From NCBI GenBank assembly GCA_039619475.1, contig CM077115.1:157641774-157705773 (forward strand): 64,000 bases of DNA. Direction: 5' to 3'. Under the pieces are notes generated by a model. The model had not been told where the DNA came from, did no database searches, and saw only the letters and a program-made list of their open reading frames with translations. Position numbers and translations under genes: made by a program. Below, one piece after another: positions 47,197 to 59,204 of this stretch; the stretch's first letter is position 1; each line of letters begins with the position of its first letter. The stretch is from Icerya purchasi. Taxonomy: Eukaryota > Arthropoda > Insecta > Hemiptera > Monophlebidae.

Positions 47197-47326
47197 CCAT
47201 ATGTTAGACCATTATTAAATATTTTTTTTTTATTTATTTACTAACATAGGTCGTTAAATTGTTTAACAAATCGAAATACTATTCGCATCTGTTTTTCATC
47301 AGGCGGACGTACCACCTAAACAATGA

Positions 47327-47813
47327 TGCGGTGAGTCCGTTCCTTTCATTACAGTTCATAACAACACTAACACACCTCGTAATGAAAATAACCAAACCAA
47401 AACCTGCGATCCTATTTCGTTTCTTATCCCTCGTACTAACACTACTAACGAAAATTATTTCAATCCGAACCAAATTCTAAAAACCGCTGCAATCTCGTAT
47501 TCCGATAAAGCCAAAAGAAAAATAACACCGATTAACAAACCTGTTTATTTCGTGCATTCAAAAAACCCACTTAAAACAAAACCAACATTTAAAACTAAAA
47601 AACTATAAAGTTCTCGAATCAAATCCGGTGCTTGCTAGTTGTGCGCGTGGTGGAATAATATTATCCGTTCGTGCGGATATTAACTTTCAACAGATAATGT
47701 TACCATCCGACTTTCAACAGATAATGTTACCATCCGACATTCAACCAGTAACAGTCGAAATTCGTAAGCCAGTTGCACGGGAGTCTCTAAACATAATTCC
47801 GAACCGTATTTAG
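47327..47813 (+). pseudogene. possible endonuclease fragment of a non-LTR element
   Basis: A frame open from 47327 to 47608 (Asn/Thr/Lys-rich, ending HSKNPLKTKPTFKTKKL) is followed in another frame by 47628-47813, which has CARGGIILSVRADINFQQI and IQPVTVEIRKP. The second part resembles the GGGVxIAVRxDI ... VxVEI strands of APE-type endonucleases in non-LTR elements. It contains an in-frame 27-bp tandem duplication (47685-47738) repeating FQQIMLPSD. The satellite array begins about 30 bp further on. The catalytic residues of the endonuclease are not visible, so this is tentative. Confidence 0.35.
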
Positions 47814-47842
47814 AAACTTTTAAAGTTGCCAAAAACTTCAAA

Positions 47843-47943
47843 CAGTTCATCCCCTCTAGCGCCGCGAGTATTACGGCTAAAAATTTTGAACAGGGTTAAA
47901 CATATGCGCTTCGACATATATTTCTCAAGTTTGGAACATCAAG
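47843..47943 (-). repeat. inverted partial satellite monomer at the left edge
   Basis: CCCCTCTAGCGCCGCGAGTA, then AAAATTTTGAACAGGGTTAA and TTTCTCAAGTTTGGAACATC, are the reverse complement of the core landmarks. At about 47944 the sequence switches to the array orientation (GTTTGAAAGTTTCG). Confidence 0.85.
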
Positions 47944-48989
47944 GTTTGAAAGTTTCGTTAAGGAAATAACTTATGGTTTCATTCTCGACAAATAACGATC
48001 TTTCCATCGATCATGACCGGAAAAAAAATATTATTTTTGAAACTTTCGAGCTTTCGGCGCTTAAGGTTCTGAATTTTAAGATGGAAACCTAGATGTTCCA
48101 AAGTAAATAAATAAACAGGGACTCACATTTTTTTAACCTTGTTCAAAATCTTGAACCAATACATAAATTACAAGCGGGGCTACACGTCATTTTTCAGAAT
48201 TTTATGAACTTTTAGTAAATTTCAAACAGTTTTGTTAAGAAAACGAAATACGGGTCCGTTCCCAAAAAATAGCGCTCTTTCCAATAATAATACACTTGAA
48301 AAAATTTTTTTTTTTACAAAATTTCGAGCTTTCAGAGCCCCAAGTCACTAATTTTAAAATTGGAAACTTAGATGTTCCAAACCAGAGAAATATACATGGA
48401 TGCCCATATTTACTACTTTCCTCAAAATTTTTAGCTATAATACTCGCGTCACAAATCAATTCTCTCGATTTTTTGAACTTTTCAGCAAACTTTGAAAGTT
48501 CAATTAAGAAAATGAAATACGGTTTCTTTCCCGACAGAAAGCGATCCTTCAAACGGTATATAACATGCGTCAGAAAAATAAAAAATTTTCTTCAAAATTT
48601 CGAACTTTCGGCGCCTTAAGGGTCTAATTTTAAAACTGAAAATCCAAATGTTATAAAATCGAGAAATATAAGGGGATCAGCACGTTTTTAGCCGCGTTCA
48701 AAATTTTCAGCTGTAATATTCGTGGAGCTAGTGGAGAGAAAAATAATTATTTTTTTTTTTTCAACTTTTCAGAACTTTGAAAATTTCTTTAAAAAAATGA
48801 AATACGGTTTCGTTCCCGACGAATAGCGATATTTCTAATGATATATCACAAACCTAAACAAAAAAAATTTTTTTTCAAAATTTTGAATTTTCGGTGCCCC
48901 ACAGGTCTCAGTCTAAAGTTGGGGTCCGATTGTCTTAAATCAGAGAAATATACGTAGAGTCGCGTTTTTTCTACCATGTTCCAAATTTA
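47944..48989 (+). repeat. diverged satellite monomers, left edge
   Basis: About three and a half monomers with the same landmarks but many substitutions. Each differs from its neighbour, with no higher-order period. Confidence 0.85.
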
Positions 48990-51900
48990 TAGCTGTAATA
49001 CTCGCGTCGCAAGAAGGGGGCCGCTAATTGGAGCTGACGCTTTTTTGAACTTTACGTCAACTTTGAAAGTTTGGTTAAGAAAATGAAATTCGGTTTCGTT
49101 CCCGACTACTAGAGATCTTTCTAATGATATATCACAAGCCCAAGAAAAAAAATATTTTTTTCCAAAATCTCGAGCTTTCGGTGCCCCGAGGGTCCAATTT
49201 TGACGCTGGAAACTCGGATGTTCCAAACTAGAGAAATATACGTGGAAGCGCATATTTTTAACCGTGTTCAAAATTTTTATCGGTAATATTCGCGGCGCTA
49301 GGGGGGAGGGACACGTCATTTTTCGCGCTTTTTTGAACTTTACGGTAACTTTGAATTTTTTGGTAAAGAAAATGATATAAGGTTTTGTTCCTGATAAATA
49401 GCGATCTTTCAAACGATATATTACATTACCGGGAAAAAAAATATTTTTTTACAAAATTTTGAGCTTTCGACACCCCGGAGTTTTATTTTTAAAGCTTGAG
49501 ACCCGGACGCACCAAATTACAGAAATATACGTGGAAGTACATATTTTTAACCATGTTTTAAATTTTTAGCTATAATACTCGCAGCGCTAGGGGACGCGCA
49601 ATTTTTTGAGCTTTTTTGAGCTTTATCTCAACTTTGAAAGTTTGGTTAAGAAAATGAAATTCGGTTTCGTTCCCGACTACTAGAGATCTTTCTAATGATA
49701 TATCACAAGCCCAAGAAAAAAAATATTTTTTTCCAAAATCTCGAGCTTTCGGTGCCCCGAGGGTCCAATTTTGAAGCTGGAAACTCGGATGTTCCAAACT
49801 AGAGAAATATACGTGGAAGCGCATATTTTTAACCGTGTTCAAAATTTTTATCGGTAATATTCGCGGCGCTAGGGGGGGGAGACACGTCATTTTTCGCGCT
49901 TTTTTGAACTTTACGGCAACTTTGAATTTTTTGGTAAAGAAAATGATATAAGGTTTTGTTCCTGATAAATAGCGATCTTTCAAACGATATATTACATTAC
50001 CGGGAAAAAAAATATTTTTTTACAAAATTTTGAGCTTTCGACACCCCGGAGTTTTATTTTTAAAGCTTGAGACCCGGACGCACCAAATTACAGAAATATA
50101 CGTGGAAGTACATATTTTTAACCATGTTTTAAATTTTTAGCTATAATACTCGCAGCGCTAGGGGACGCGCAATTTTTTGAGCTTTTTTGAGCTTTATCTC
50201 AACTTTGAAAGTTTGGTTAAGAAAATGAAATGCGGTTTCGTTCCCGACTACTAGAGATCTTTCTAATGGTATATCACAAGCCCAAGAAAAAAAATATTTT
50301 TTTCCAAAATCTCGAGCTTTCGGTGCCCCGAGGGTCCAATTTTGAAGCTGGAAACTCGGATGTTCCAAACTAGAGAAATATACGTGGAAGCGCATATTTT
50401 TAACCGTGTTCAAAATTTTTATCGGTAATATTCGCGGCGCTAGGGGGGGGGGGACACGTCATTTTTCGCGCTTTTTTGAACTTTACGGCAACTTTGAATT
50501 TTTTGGTAAAGAAAATGATATAAGGTTTTGTTCTTGATAAATAGCGATCTTTCAAACGATATATTACATTACCGGGAAAAAAAATATTTTTTTACAAAAT
50601 TTTGAGCTTTCGACACCCCGGAGTTTTATTTTTAAAGCTTGAGACCCGGACGCACCAAATTACAGAAATATACGTGGAAGTACATATTTTTAACCATGTT
50701 TTAAATTTTTAGCTATAATACTCGCAGCGCTAGGGGACGCGCAATTTTTTGAGCTTTTTTGAGCTTTATCTCAACTTTGAAAGTTTGGTTAAGAAAATGA
50801 AATTCGGTTTCGTTCCCGACTACTAGAGATCTTTCTAATGGTATATCACAAGCCCAAGAAAAAAAATATTTTTTTCCAAAATCTCGAGCTTTCGGTGCCC
50901 CGAGGGTCCAATTTTGAAGCTGGAAACTCGGATGTTCCAAACTAGAGAAATATACGTGGAAGCGCATATTTTTAACCGTGTTCAAAATTTTTATCGGTAA
51001 TATTCGCGGCGCTAGGGGGGGGGGACACGTCATTTTTCGCGCTTTTTTGAACTTTACGGCAACTTTGAATTTTTTGGTAAAGAAAATGATATAAGGTTTT
51101 GTTCCTGATAAATAGCGATCTTTCAAACGATATATTACATTACCGGGAAAAAAAATATTTTTTTACAAAATTTTGAGCTTTCGACACCCCGGAGTTTTAT
51201 TTTTAAAGCTTGAGACCCGGACGCACCAAATTACAGAAATATACGTGGAAGTACATATTTTTAACCATGTTTTAAATTTTTAGCTATAATACTCGCAGCG
51301 CTAGGGGACGCGCAATTTTTTGAGCTTTTTTGAGCTTTATCTCAACTTTGAAAGTTTGGTTAAGAAAATGAAATGCGGTTTCGTTCCCGACTACTAGAGA
51401 TCTTTCTAATGGTATATCACAAGCCCAAGAAAAAAAATATTTTTTTCCAAAATCTCGAGCTTTCGGTGCCCCGAGGGTCCAATTTTGAAGCTGGAAACTC
51501 GGATGTTCCAAACTAGAGAAATATACGTGGAAGCGCATATTTTTAACCGTGTTCAAAATTTTTATCGGTAATATTCGCGGCGCTAGGGGGGGGGGGACAC
51601 GTCATTTTTCGCGCTTTTTTGAACTTTACGGCAACTTTGAATTTTTTGGTAAAGAAAATGATATAAGGTTTTGTTCTTGATAAATAGCGATCTTTCAAAC
51701 GATATATTACATTACCGGGAAAAAAAATATTTTTTTACAAAATTTTGAGCTTTCGACACCCCGGAGTTTTATTTTTAAAGCTTGAGACCCGGACGCACCA
51801 AATTACAGAAATATACGTGGAAGTACATATTTTTAACCATGTTTTAAATTTTTAGCTATAATACTCGCAGCGCTAGGGGACGCGCAATTTTTTGAGCTTT

Positions 51901-54900
51901 TTTGAGCTTTATCTCAACTTTGAAAGTTTGGTTAAGAAAATGAAATTCGGTTTCGTTCCCGACTACTAGAGATCTTTCTAATGGTATATCACAAGCCCAA
52001 GAAAAAAAATATTTTTTTCCAAAATCTCGAGCTTTCGGTGCCCCGAGGGTCCAATTTTGAAGCTGGAAACTCGGATGTTCCAAACTAGAGAAATATACGT
52101 GGAAGCGCATATTTTTAACCGTGTTCAAAATTTTTATCGGTAATATTCGCGGCGCTAGGGGGGGGGGGACACGTCATTTTTCGCGCTTTTTTGAACTTTA
52201 CGGCAACTTTGAATTTTTTGGTAAAGAAAATGATATAAGGTTTTGTTCCTGATAAATAGCGATCTTTCAAACGATATATTACATTACCGGGAAAAAAAAT
52301 ATTTTTTTACAAAATTTTGAGCTTTCGACACCCCGGAGTTTTATTTTTAAAGCTTGAGACCCGGACGCACCAAATTACAGAAATATACGTGGAAGTACAT
52401 ATTTTTAACCATGTTTTAAATTTTTAGCTATAATACTCGCAGCGCTAGGGGACGCGCAATTTTTTGAGCTTTTTTGAGCTTTATCTCAACTTTGAAAGTT
52501 TGGTTAAGAAAATGAAATGCGGTTTCGTTCCCGACTACTAGAGATCTTTCTAATGGTATATCACAAGCCCAAGAAAAAAAATATTTTTTTCCAAAATCTC
52601 GAGCTTTCGGTGCCCCGAGGGTCCAATTTTGAAGCTGGAAACTCGGATGTTCCAAACTAGAGAAATATACGTGGAAGCGCATATTTTTAACCGTGTTCAA
52701 AATTTTTATCGGTAATATTCGCGGCGCTAGGGGGGGGGGACACGTCATTTTTCGCGCTTTTTTGAACTTTACGGCAACTTTGAATTTTTTGGTAAAGAAA
52801 ATGATATAAGGTTTTGTTCTTGATAAATAGCGATCTTTCAAACGATATATTACATTACCGGGAAAAAAAATATTTTTTTACAAAATTTTGAGCTTTCGAC
52901 ACCCCGGAGTTTTATTTTTAAAGCTTGAGACCCGGACGCACCAAATTACAGAAATATACGTGGAAGTACATATTTTTAACCATGTTTTAAATTTTTAGCT
53001 ATAATACTCGCAGCGCTAGGGGACGCGCAATTTTTTGAGCTTTTTTGAGCTTTATCTCAACTTTGAAAGTTTGGTTAAGAAAATGAAATTCGGTTTCGTT
53101 CCCGACTACTAGAGATCTTTCTAATGGTATATCACAAGCCCAAGAAAAAAAATATTTTTTTCCAAAATCTCGAGCTTTCGGTGCCCCGAGGGTCCAATTT
53201 TGAAGCTGGAAACTCGGATGTTCCAAACTAGAGAAATATACGTGGAAGCGCATATTTTTAACCGTGTTCAAAATTTTTATCGGTAATATTCGCGGCGCTA
53301 GGGGGGGGGGACACGTCATTTTTCGCGCTTTTTTGAACTTTACGGCAACTTTGAATTTTTTGGTAAAGAAAATGATATAAGGTTTTGTTCCTGATAAATA
53401 GCGATCTTTCAAACGATATATTACATTACCGGGAAAAAAAATATTTTTTTACAAAATTTTGAGCTTTCGACACCCCGGAGTTTTATTTTTAAAGCTTGAG
53501 ACCCGGACGCACCAAATTACAGAAATATACGTGGAAGTACATATTTTTAACCATGTTTTAAATTTTTAGCTATAATACTCGCAGCGCTAGGGGACGCGCA
53601 ATTTTTTGAGCTTTTTTGAGCTTTATCTCAACTTTGAAAGTTTGGTTAAGAAAATGAAATGCGGTTTCGTTCCCGACTACTAGAGATCTTTCTAATGGTA
53701 TATCACAAGCCCAAGAAAAAAAATATTTTTTTCCAAAATCTCGAGCTTTCGGTGCCCCGAGGGTCCAATTTTGAAGCTGGAAACTCGGATGTTCCAAACT
53801 AGAGAAATATACGTGGAAGCGCATATTTTTAACCGTGTTCAAAATTTTTATCGGTAATATTCGCGGCGCTAGGGGGGGGGGACACGTCATTTTTCGCGCT
53901 TTTTTGAACTTTACGGCAACTTTGAATTTTTTGGTAAAGAAAATGATATAAGGTTTTGTTCTTGATAAATAGCGATCTTTCAAACGATATATTACATTAC
54001 CGGGAAAAAAAATATTTTTTTACAAAATTTTGAGCTTTCGACACCCCGGAGTTTTATTTTTAAAGCTTGAGACCCGGACGCACCAAATTACAGAAATATA
54101 CGTGGAAGTACATATTTTTAACCATGTTTTAAATTTTTAGCTATAATACTCGCAGCGCTAGGGGACGCGCAATTTTTTGAGCTTTTTTGAGCTTTATCTC
54201 AACTTTGAAAGTTTGGTTAAGAAAATGAAATTCGGTTTCGTTCCCGACTACTAGAGATCTTTCTAATGGTATATCACAAGCCCAAGAAAAAAAATATTTT
54301 TTTCCAAAATCTCGAGCTTTCGGTGCCCCGAGGGTCCAATTTTGAAGCTGGAAACTCGGATGTTCCAAACTAGAGAAATATACGTGGAAGCGCATATTTT
54401 TAACCGTGTTCAAAATTTTTATCGGTAATATTCGCGGCGCTAGGGGGGGGGGACACGTCATTTTTCGCGCTTTTTTGAACTTTACGGCAACTTTGAATTT
54501 TTTGGTAAAGAAAATGATATAAGGTTTTGTTCCTGATAAATAGCGATCTTTCAAACGATATATTACATTACCGGGAAAAAAAATATTTTTTTACAAAATT
54601 TTGAGCTTTCGACACCCCGGAGTTTTATTTTTAAAGCTTGAGACCCGGACGCACCAAATTACAGAAATATACGTGGAAGTACATATTTTTAACCATGTTT
54701 TAAATTTTTAGCTATAATACTCGCAGCGCTAGGGGACGCGCAATTTTTTGAGCTTTTTTGAGCTTTATCTCAACTTTGAAAGTTTGGTTAAGAAAATGAA
54801 ATGCGGTTTCGTTCCCGACTACTAGAGATCTTTCTAATGGTATATCACAAGCCCAAGAAAAAAAATATTTTTTTCCAAAATCTCGAGCTTTCGGTGCCCC

Positions 54901-56780
54901 GAGGGTCCAATTTTGAAGCTGGAAACTCGGATGTTCCAAACTAGAGAAATATACGTGGAAGCGCATATTTTTAACCGTGTTCAAAATTTTTATCGGTAAT
55001 ATTCGCGGCGCTAGGGGGGGGGGACACGTCATTTTTCGCGCTTTTTTGAACTTTACGGCAACTTTGAATTTTTTGGTAAAGAAAATGATATAAGGTTTTG
55101 TTCCTGATAAATAGCGATCTTTCAAACGATATATTACATTACCGGGAAAAAAAATATTTTTTTACAAAATTTTGAGCTTTCGACACCCCGGAGTTTTATT
55201 TTTAAAGCTTGAGACCCGGACGCACCAAATTACAGAAATATACGTGGAAGTACATATTTTTAACCATGTTTTAAATTTTTAGCTATAATACTCGCAGCGC
55301 TAGGGGACGCGCAATTTTTTGAGCTTTTTTGAGCTTTATCTCAACTTTGAAAGTTTGGTTAAGAAAATGAAATGCGGTTTCGTTCCCGACTACTAGAGAT
55401 CTTTCTAATGGTATATCACAAGCCCAAGAAAAAAAATATTTTTTTCCAAAATCTCGAGCTTTCGGTGCCCCGAGGGTCCAATTTTGAAGCTGGAAACTCG
55501 GATGTTCCAAACTAGAGAAATATACGTGGAAGCGCATATTTTTAACCGTGTTCAAAATTTTTATCGGTAATATTCGCGGCGCTAGGGGGGGGGGACACGT
55601 CATTTTTCGCGCTTTTTTGAACTTTACGGCAACTTTGAATTTTTTGGTAAAGAAAATGATATAAGGTTTTGTTCCTGATAAATAGCGATCTTTCAAACGA
55701 TATATTACATTACCGGGAAAAAAAATATTTTTTTACAAAATTTTGAGCTTTCGACACCCCGGAGTTTTATTTTTAAAGCTTGAGACCCGGACGCACCAAA
55801 TTACAGAAATATACGTGGAAGTACATATTTTTAACCATGTTTTAAATTTTTAGCTATAATACTCGCAGCGCTAGGGGACGCGCAATTTTTTGAGCTTTTT
55901 TGAGCTTTATCTCAACTTTGAAAGTTTGGTTAAGAAAATGAAATTCGGTTTCGTTCCCGACTACTAGAGATCTTTCTAATGATATATCACAAGCCCAAGA
56001 AAAAAAATATTTTTTTCCAAAATCTCGAGCTTTCGGTGCCCCGAGGGTCCAATTTTGAAGCTGGAAACTCGGATGTTCCAAACTAGACAAATATACGTGG
56101 AAGCGCATATTTTTAACCGTGTTCAAAATTTTTATCGGTAATATTCGCGGCGCTAGGGGGGGGGGACACGTCATTTTTCGCGCTTTTTTGAACTTTACGG
56201 CAACTTTGAATTTTTTGGTAAAGAAAATGATATAAGGTTTTGTTCCTGATAAATAGCGATCTTTCAAACGATATATTACATTACCGGGGAAAAAAATATT
56301 TTTTTACAAAATTTTGAGCTTTCGACACCCCGGAGTTTTATTTTTAAAGCTTGAGACCCGGACGCACCAAATTACAGAAATATACGTGGAAGTACATATT
56401 TTTAACCATGTTTTAAATTTTTAGCTATAATACTCGCAGCGCTAGGGGACGCGCAATTTTTTGAGCTTTTTTGAGCTTTATCTCAACTTTGAAAGTTTGG
56501 TTAAGAAAATGAAATTCGGTTTCGTTCCCGACTACTAGAGATCTTTCTAATGGTATATCACAAGCCCAAGAAAAAAAATATTTTTTTCCAAAATCTCGAG
56601 CTTTCGGTGCCCCGAGGGTCCAATTTTGACGCTGGAAACTCGGATGTTCCAAACTAGAGAAATATACGTGGAAGCGCATATTTTTAACCGTGTTCAAAAT
56701 TTTTATCGGTAATATTCGCGGCGCTAGGGGGGGGGGACACGTCATTTTTCGCGCTTTTTTGAACTTTACGGCAACTTTGA
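48990..56780 (+). repeat. 571-bp dimeric higher-order repeat, about 13.5 units
   Basis: Each unit joins sub-monomer A (about 284 bp, with GACTACTAGAGATC and CCAAGAAAAAAAATAT) and sub-monomer B (about 287 bp, with CTGATAAATAGCGATC and CATTACCGGGAAAAAAA). Equivalent positions recur at about 48987, 49570, 50141, 50713, 51284, 51856, 52428, 52999, 53570, 54141, 54712, 55283, 55854 and 56425. Spacing is 571 or 572 bp (583 for the first, diverged unit); one-base changes fit G-run length. Units from 49570 to 56425 are nearly identical. The 137-codon minus-strand frames in each unit are by-products of the repeat. Confidence 0.97.
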
Positions 56781-57075
56781 AAGTTTCGTTAAGGAAATGA
56801 AATTCGGTTTCGTTCCCGACAAATAGCGATCTTTCCATCGATATATCGCATGCCTATAAAAAAAAATATTTTTTTACAAAATTTTGAGCTTTCGTCGCCC
56901 CGAGGGTCCAGTTTTAAAGTTGGAAATCCGGATGTTCCAAACTAGAGAAATATACGGGTATGTGCGTATTTTTAGCCCCGTTCAAAATTTTTAACTACAA
57001 TACTCGCGGCGCTAAGGGGGGGGGACACGTCATTTTTTGCAGTTTTTTGAACTTTTGGGCAACTTTGCATAACTT
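56781..57075 (+). repeat. diverged right-edge satellite monomer
   Basis: From about 56780 unit B is replaced by a variant with GAAAGTTTCGTTAAGGAAAT and CGATCTTTCCATCGATATAT. The same variant, more diverged, is found at the left edge (47945-48016). The array ends after GGGCAACTTTGCATAAC. Confidence 0.85.
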
Positions 57076-57117
57076 TTGTAACGTAATTTTTTGATTTTAT
57101 GAAAGTACTCCTGCATT

Positions 57118-57395
57118 GTAGTTTATATTTTGAATTTCAGCGTTATAAGTTTATCTAGTGACGAGTTATGATTTTTTAAGTGATTTTTGAGGTCGTTTTA
57201 TGTACCATATTATATATTCTTGACGGTTTTTTGGGTTTTTTGCCGCCCAGGGTAATCGGTCATCTTCAAGTTATAGATCGTTTTAAAGATAATTTTAATT
57301 GTAATTTATGTTCCAAATTTGAAGTTTATAAGTCAAGCCGTTCGTGAATTATTGATTTTTATTTGATATTTTTGTCATTTGTGTACCATCTTATA
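57118..57395 (+). repeat. two diverged direct repeats, offset about 185 bp
   Basis: Segments at about 57120-57212 and 57305-57395 share TTTATxTTxxxAATTT, GTTTATAAGT-like, ATTATGATTTTT-like and GTGTACCAT(A/C)TTAT blocks. They may be old monomers of another tandem repeat next to the satellite. Confidence 0.45.
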
Positions 57396-57428
57396 AGGAT
57401 TCCGTACATTATATGTATACGGAATCCT
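57396..57428. repeat. 11-bp perfect inverted repeat
   Basis: AGGATTCCGTA (57396-57406) and TACGGAATCCT (57418-57428) form a hairpin around an 11-base spacer. Confidence 0.9.
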
Positions 57429-57429
57429 A

Positions 57430-58277
57430 AAAAACAATTGTTTTTTGGGTTATATGTGGAAAAGTCAAAAATTTTTTCTTTGATTATACATACATTATTT
57501 CATTAAACTGTTTCGAAATTGTGTAAATTCAATATTTAGAATACTACTTGAACTTCCTAAACAAGCAACGATTATTCATTCCTACATAATTTTTAGTATT
57601 TTCCTTATTACGCAAAACATGGCGAATTTTACTTTTTTTTCAAAAACATATACGTAATTAGAGAGAAAATCTATTTGGTATTTTCGTAAAATGTCCGGGC
57701 ACCCCATATAAAACATACGAATTTCGTACGTTAGCAATATGTACGATATGTACGATATATACGAAATATAAAAATATACATTTATAAATATAAGCGGTAT
57801 TATACACTATGTGCCGCAATATAACTAAAATAGTTATGAAATACAAGAATTTTACAAATATTTCTTTTATATATATATCTTCAAAAATAATTGTGTAAAC
57901 CTAGAGTAACGTGATTAATTTTTTTTTAACGTTCTTAAAAGTTTTATATCCATTCTGCGCTAAGTAATTATATTAACGATATAAATACTAAAAAAAAATA
58001 CGTGATCGCGAACATGTCTTGTACTGGAGACTAAGCAAGCTGCCTAGAGAAATAATTAACAGAAAAATAAAAAACGACCCGGTATTACATGGCGAATTAT
58101 GGTTATTAAATATTTTTAAGATTCTAACGATGCATTCGAATTTACATATTAACTGCGTAAGAAAATTCGTCATCAGGCAGCAGTTTAACGGAGCAAAAAT
58201 AATGTTATAAATATATATATAAAAAAAAAGAAAACTAAGCTCAAACATTACTGCCGCCAGTTCATTTTTGACGAAAT
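57430..58277. other. unassigned AT-rich sequence
   Basis: Contains short TACGATATGTACGATATATACG repeats near 57735-57765. The open frame at 58019-58210 has no recognised family. Confidence 0.45.
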
Positions 58278-58358
58278 TTTAGTTCGTTCATTTACCGCTA
58301 TGCTCATAATTTGAACTAGTTCAAAATGTGGAAAATAGCAATAAATGAACGAACTAAA
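58278..58358. repeat. nested palindrome, 24-bp arms
   Basis: The arms at 58278-58301 and 58335-58358 (TTTAGTTCGTTCATTTA plus 7 bp) match at 22 of 24 positions. Inside lies a perfect 14-bp palindrome TTGAACTAGTTCAA (58311-58324). It could be a small foldback or the stem of a MITE. Confidence 0.85.
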
Positions 58359-58589
58359 GTCTAAAATGCAAAACGGACGAATGAAGAGGACGCTATTTTA
58401 GAATTAACGACTACATAGCCTAAATAAATGACGCCATTTCAACGAAAAAAGTTGCGTAAAAGAAAAGATGGAATTTCAAAAATGATGGCATACTAAAAAA
58501 ATACATTGTATATTTAGAGATTATTTAAACACGAAATACCGTACGGTAATGTTGGATACATTTTTGCGGCGGTTCGGAAAAATTTATGG

Positions 58590-58728
58590 AATCGCTTGGA
58601 TTGTGTGCTGGTACTCGTCCGAGAGAAATTTTTGGGATTACTAATTGTGTGCGACAGCGGGATTCGAACTAGGTCCTACTCGAACAAAATACCACTATCT
58701 AACCAACTACACCACGGCGGTAGTTGGT
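58590..58728 (-). mobile_element. tRNA-derived SINE (family B), minus copy
   Basis: On the minus strand the head CCGTGGTGTAGTTGGTTAGA contains a good A box, and TAGTTCGAATCCCGC is a near-perfect B box. A tRNA pseudogene is an alternative for the head alone, but the downstream sequence shared with 43165-43346 (GAGAAATTT, ACTCGTC) indicates a SINE. Confidence 0.75.
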
Positions 58729-59204
58729 TGAAATAATTTTTTTCCAGTTATTATATTGCAGAATTTTGCACGATGTGTCACATAAAGTAATTTCTTTTTC
58801 CGTGTTACAAAACTAAAAAACAAAATAAAAAAAACAAAAAAAAAAGCGGAAAAATGTGAAACGTGTTTAGCTAAACTGGGGGGGGGGGATTAACCACGTG
58901 GGTAGGCGATGTCAAGACGCAAATTGAAATGATTGAAATTTATAAATTTCAAATCATAATCACGGCTAATCGATCACAAATCATATCTAGGATGATGTAA
59001 TCCCACGCTATTAATTATCATCTAATTTAAATAATCCGCATGTTGTTTTTAAAATAATTTAAGAATCAACATTTACCGAATTTACAATTTTACGAATTAT
59101 TTCTTTTAAAATTTGCTGTAAATCATTTTAAATTTACAACTTATTATTATTAGTATTACTTTTTATTATTACTTAGTAATGCACGCATCGGCTGTTTTAA
59201 TAGG
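58729..59204. other. unassigned sequence
   Basis: AT-rich, with a G run near 58879-58888. No supported feature. Confidence 0.45.

Larger units (their letters stand above)
47843..57075. repeat. satellite array, 9.2 kb, monomers of about 285 bp
   Basis: All monomers share landmarks: ACTCGCGGCGCTAGGGGG, a G run of variable length, CACGTCATTTTTCGC, TTTTTTGAACTTTACGGCAA, TAGCGATCTTTC, AAAATATTTTTTTACAAAAT, GAGCTTTCG and AGAAATATACGTGGAAG. Four zones are visible: a partial inverted monomer (47843-47943), diverged monomers (47944-48990), a homogeneous 571-bp higher-order repeat (48990 to about 56780), and a diverged right edge (to 57075). Edge monomers are much more diverged than the core, as expected when unequal exchange homogenises array centres. 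Location in the chromosome (centromeric or otherwise) cannot be told. Confidence 0.97.

Noticed and set aside
48990..56780. CRISPR-like array because of regular repeats
   Set aside because: The whole period is repeated, with no unique spacers, in eukaryotic satellite context.
48987..56838. Series of 90-141-codon minus-strand frames, almost identical, spaced 571 bp
   Set aside because: They are translations of a homogeneous satellite; frame length varies with the G-run length, there is no domain, and the same landmarks occur in diverged monomers without open frames.
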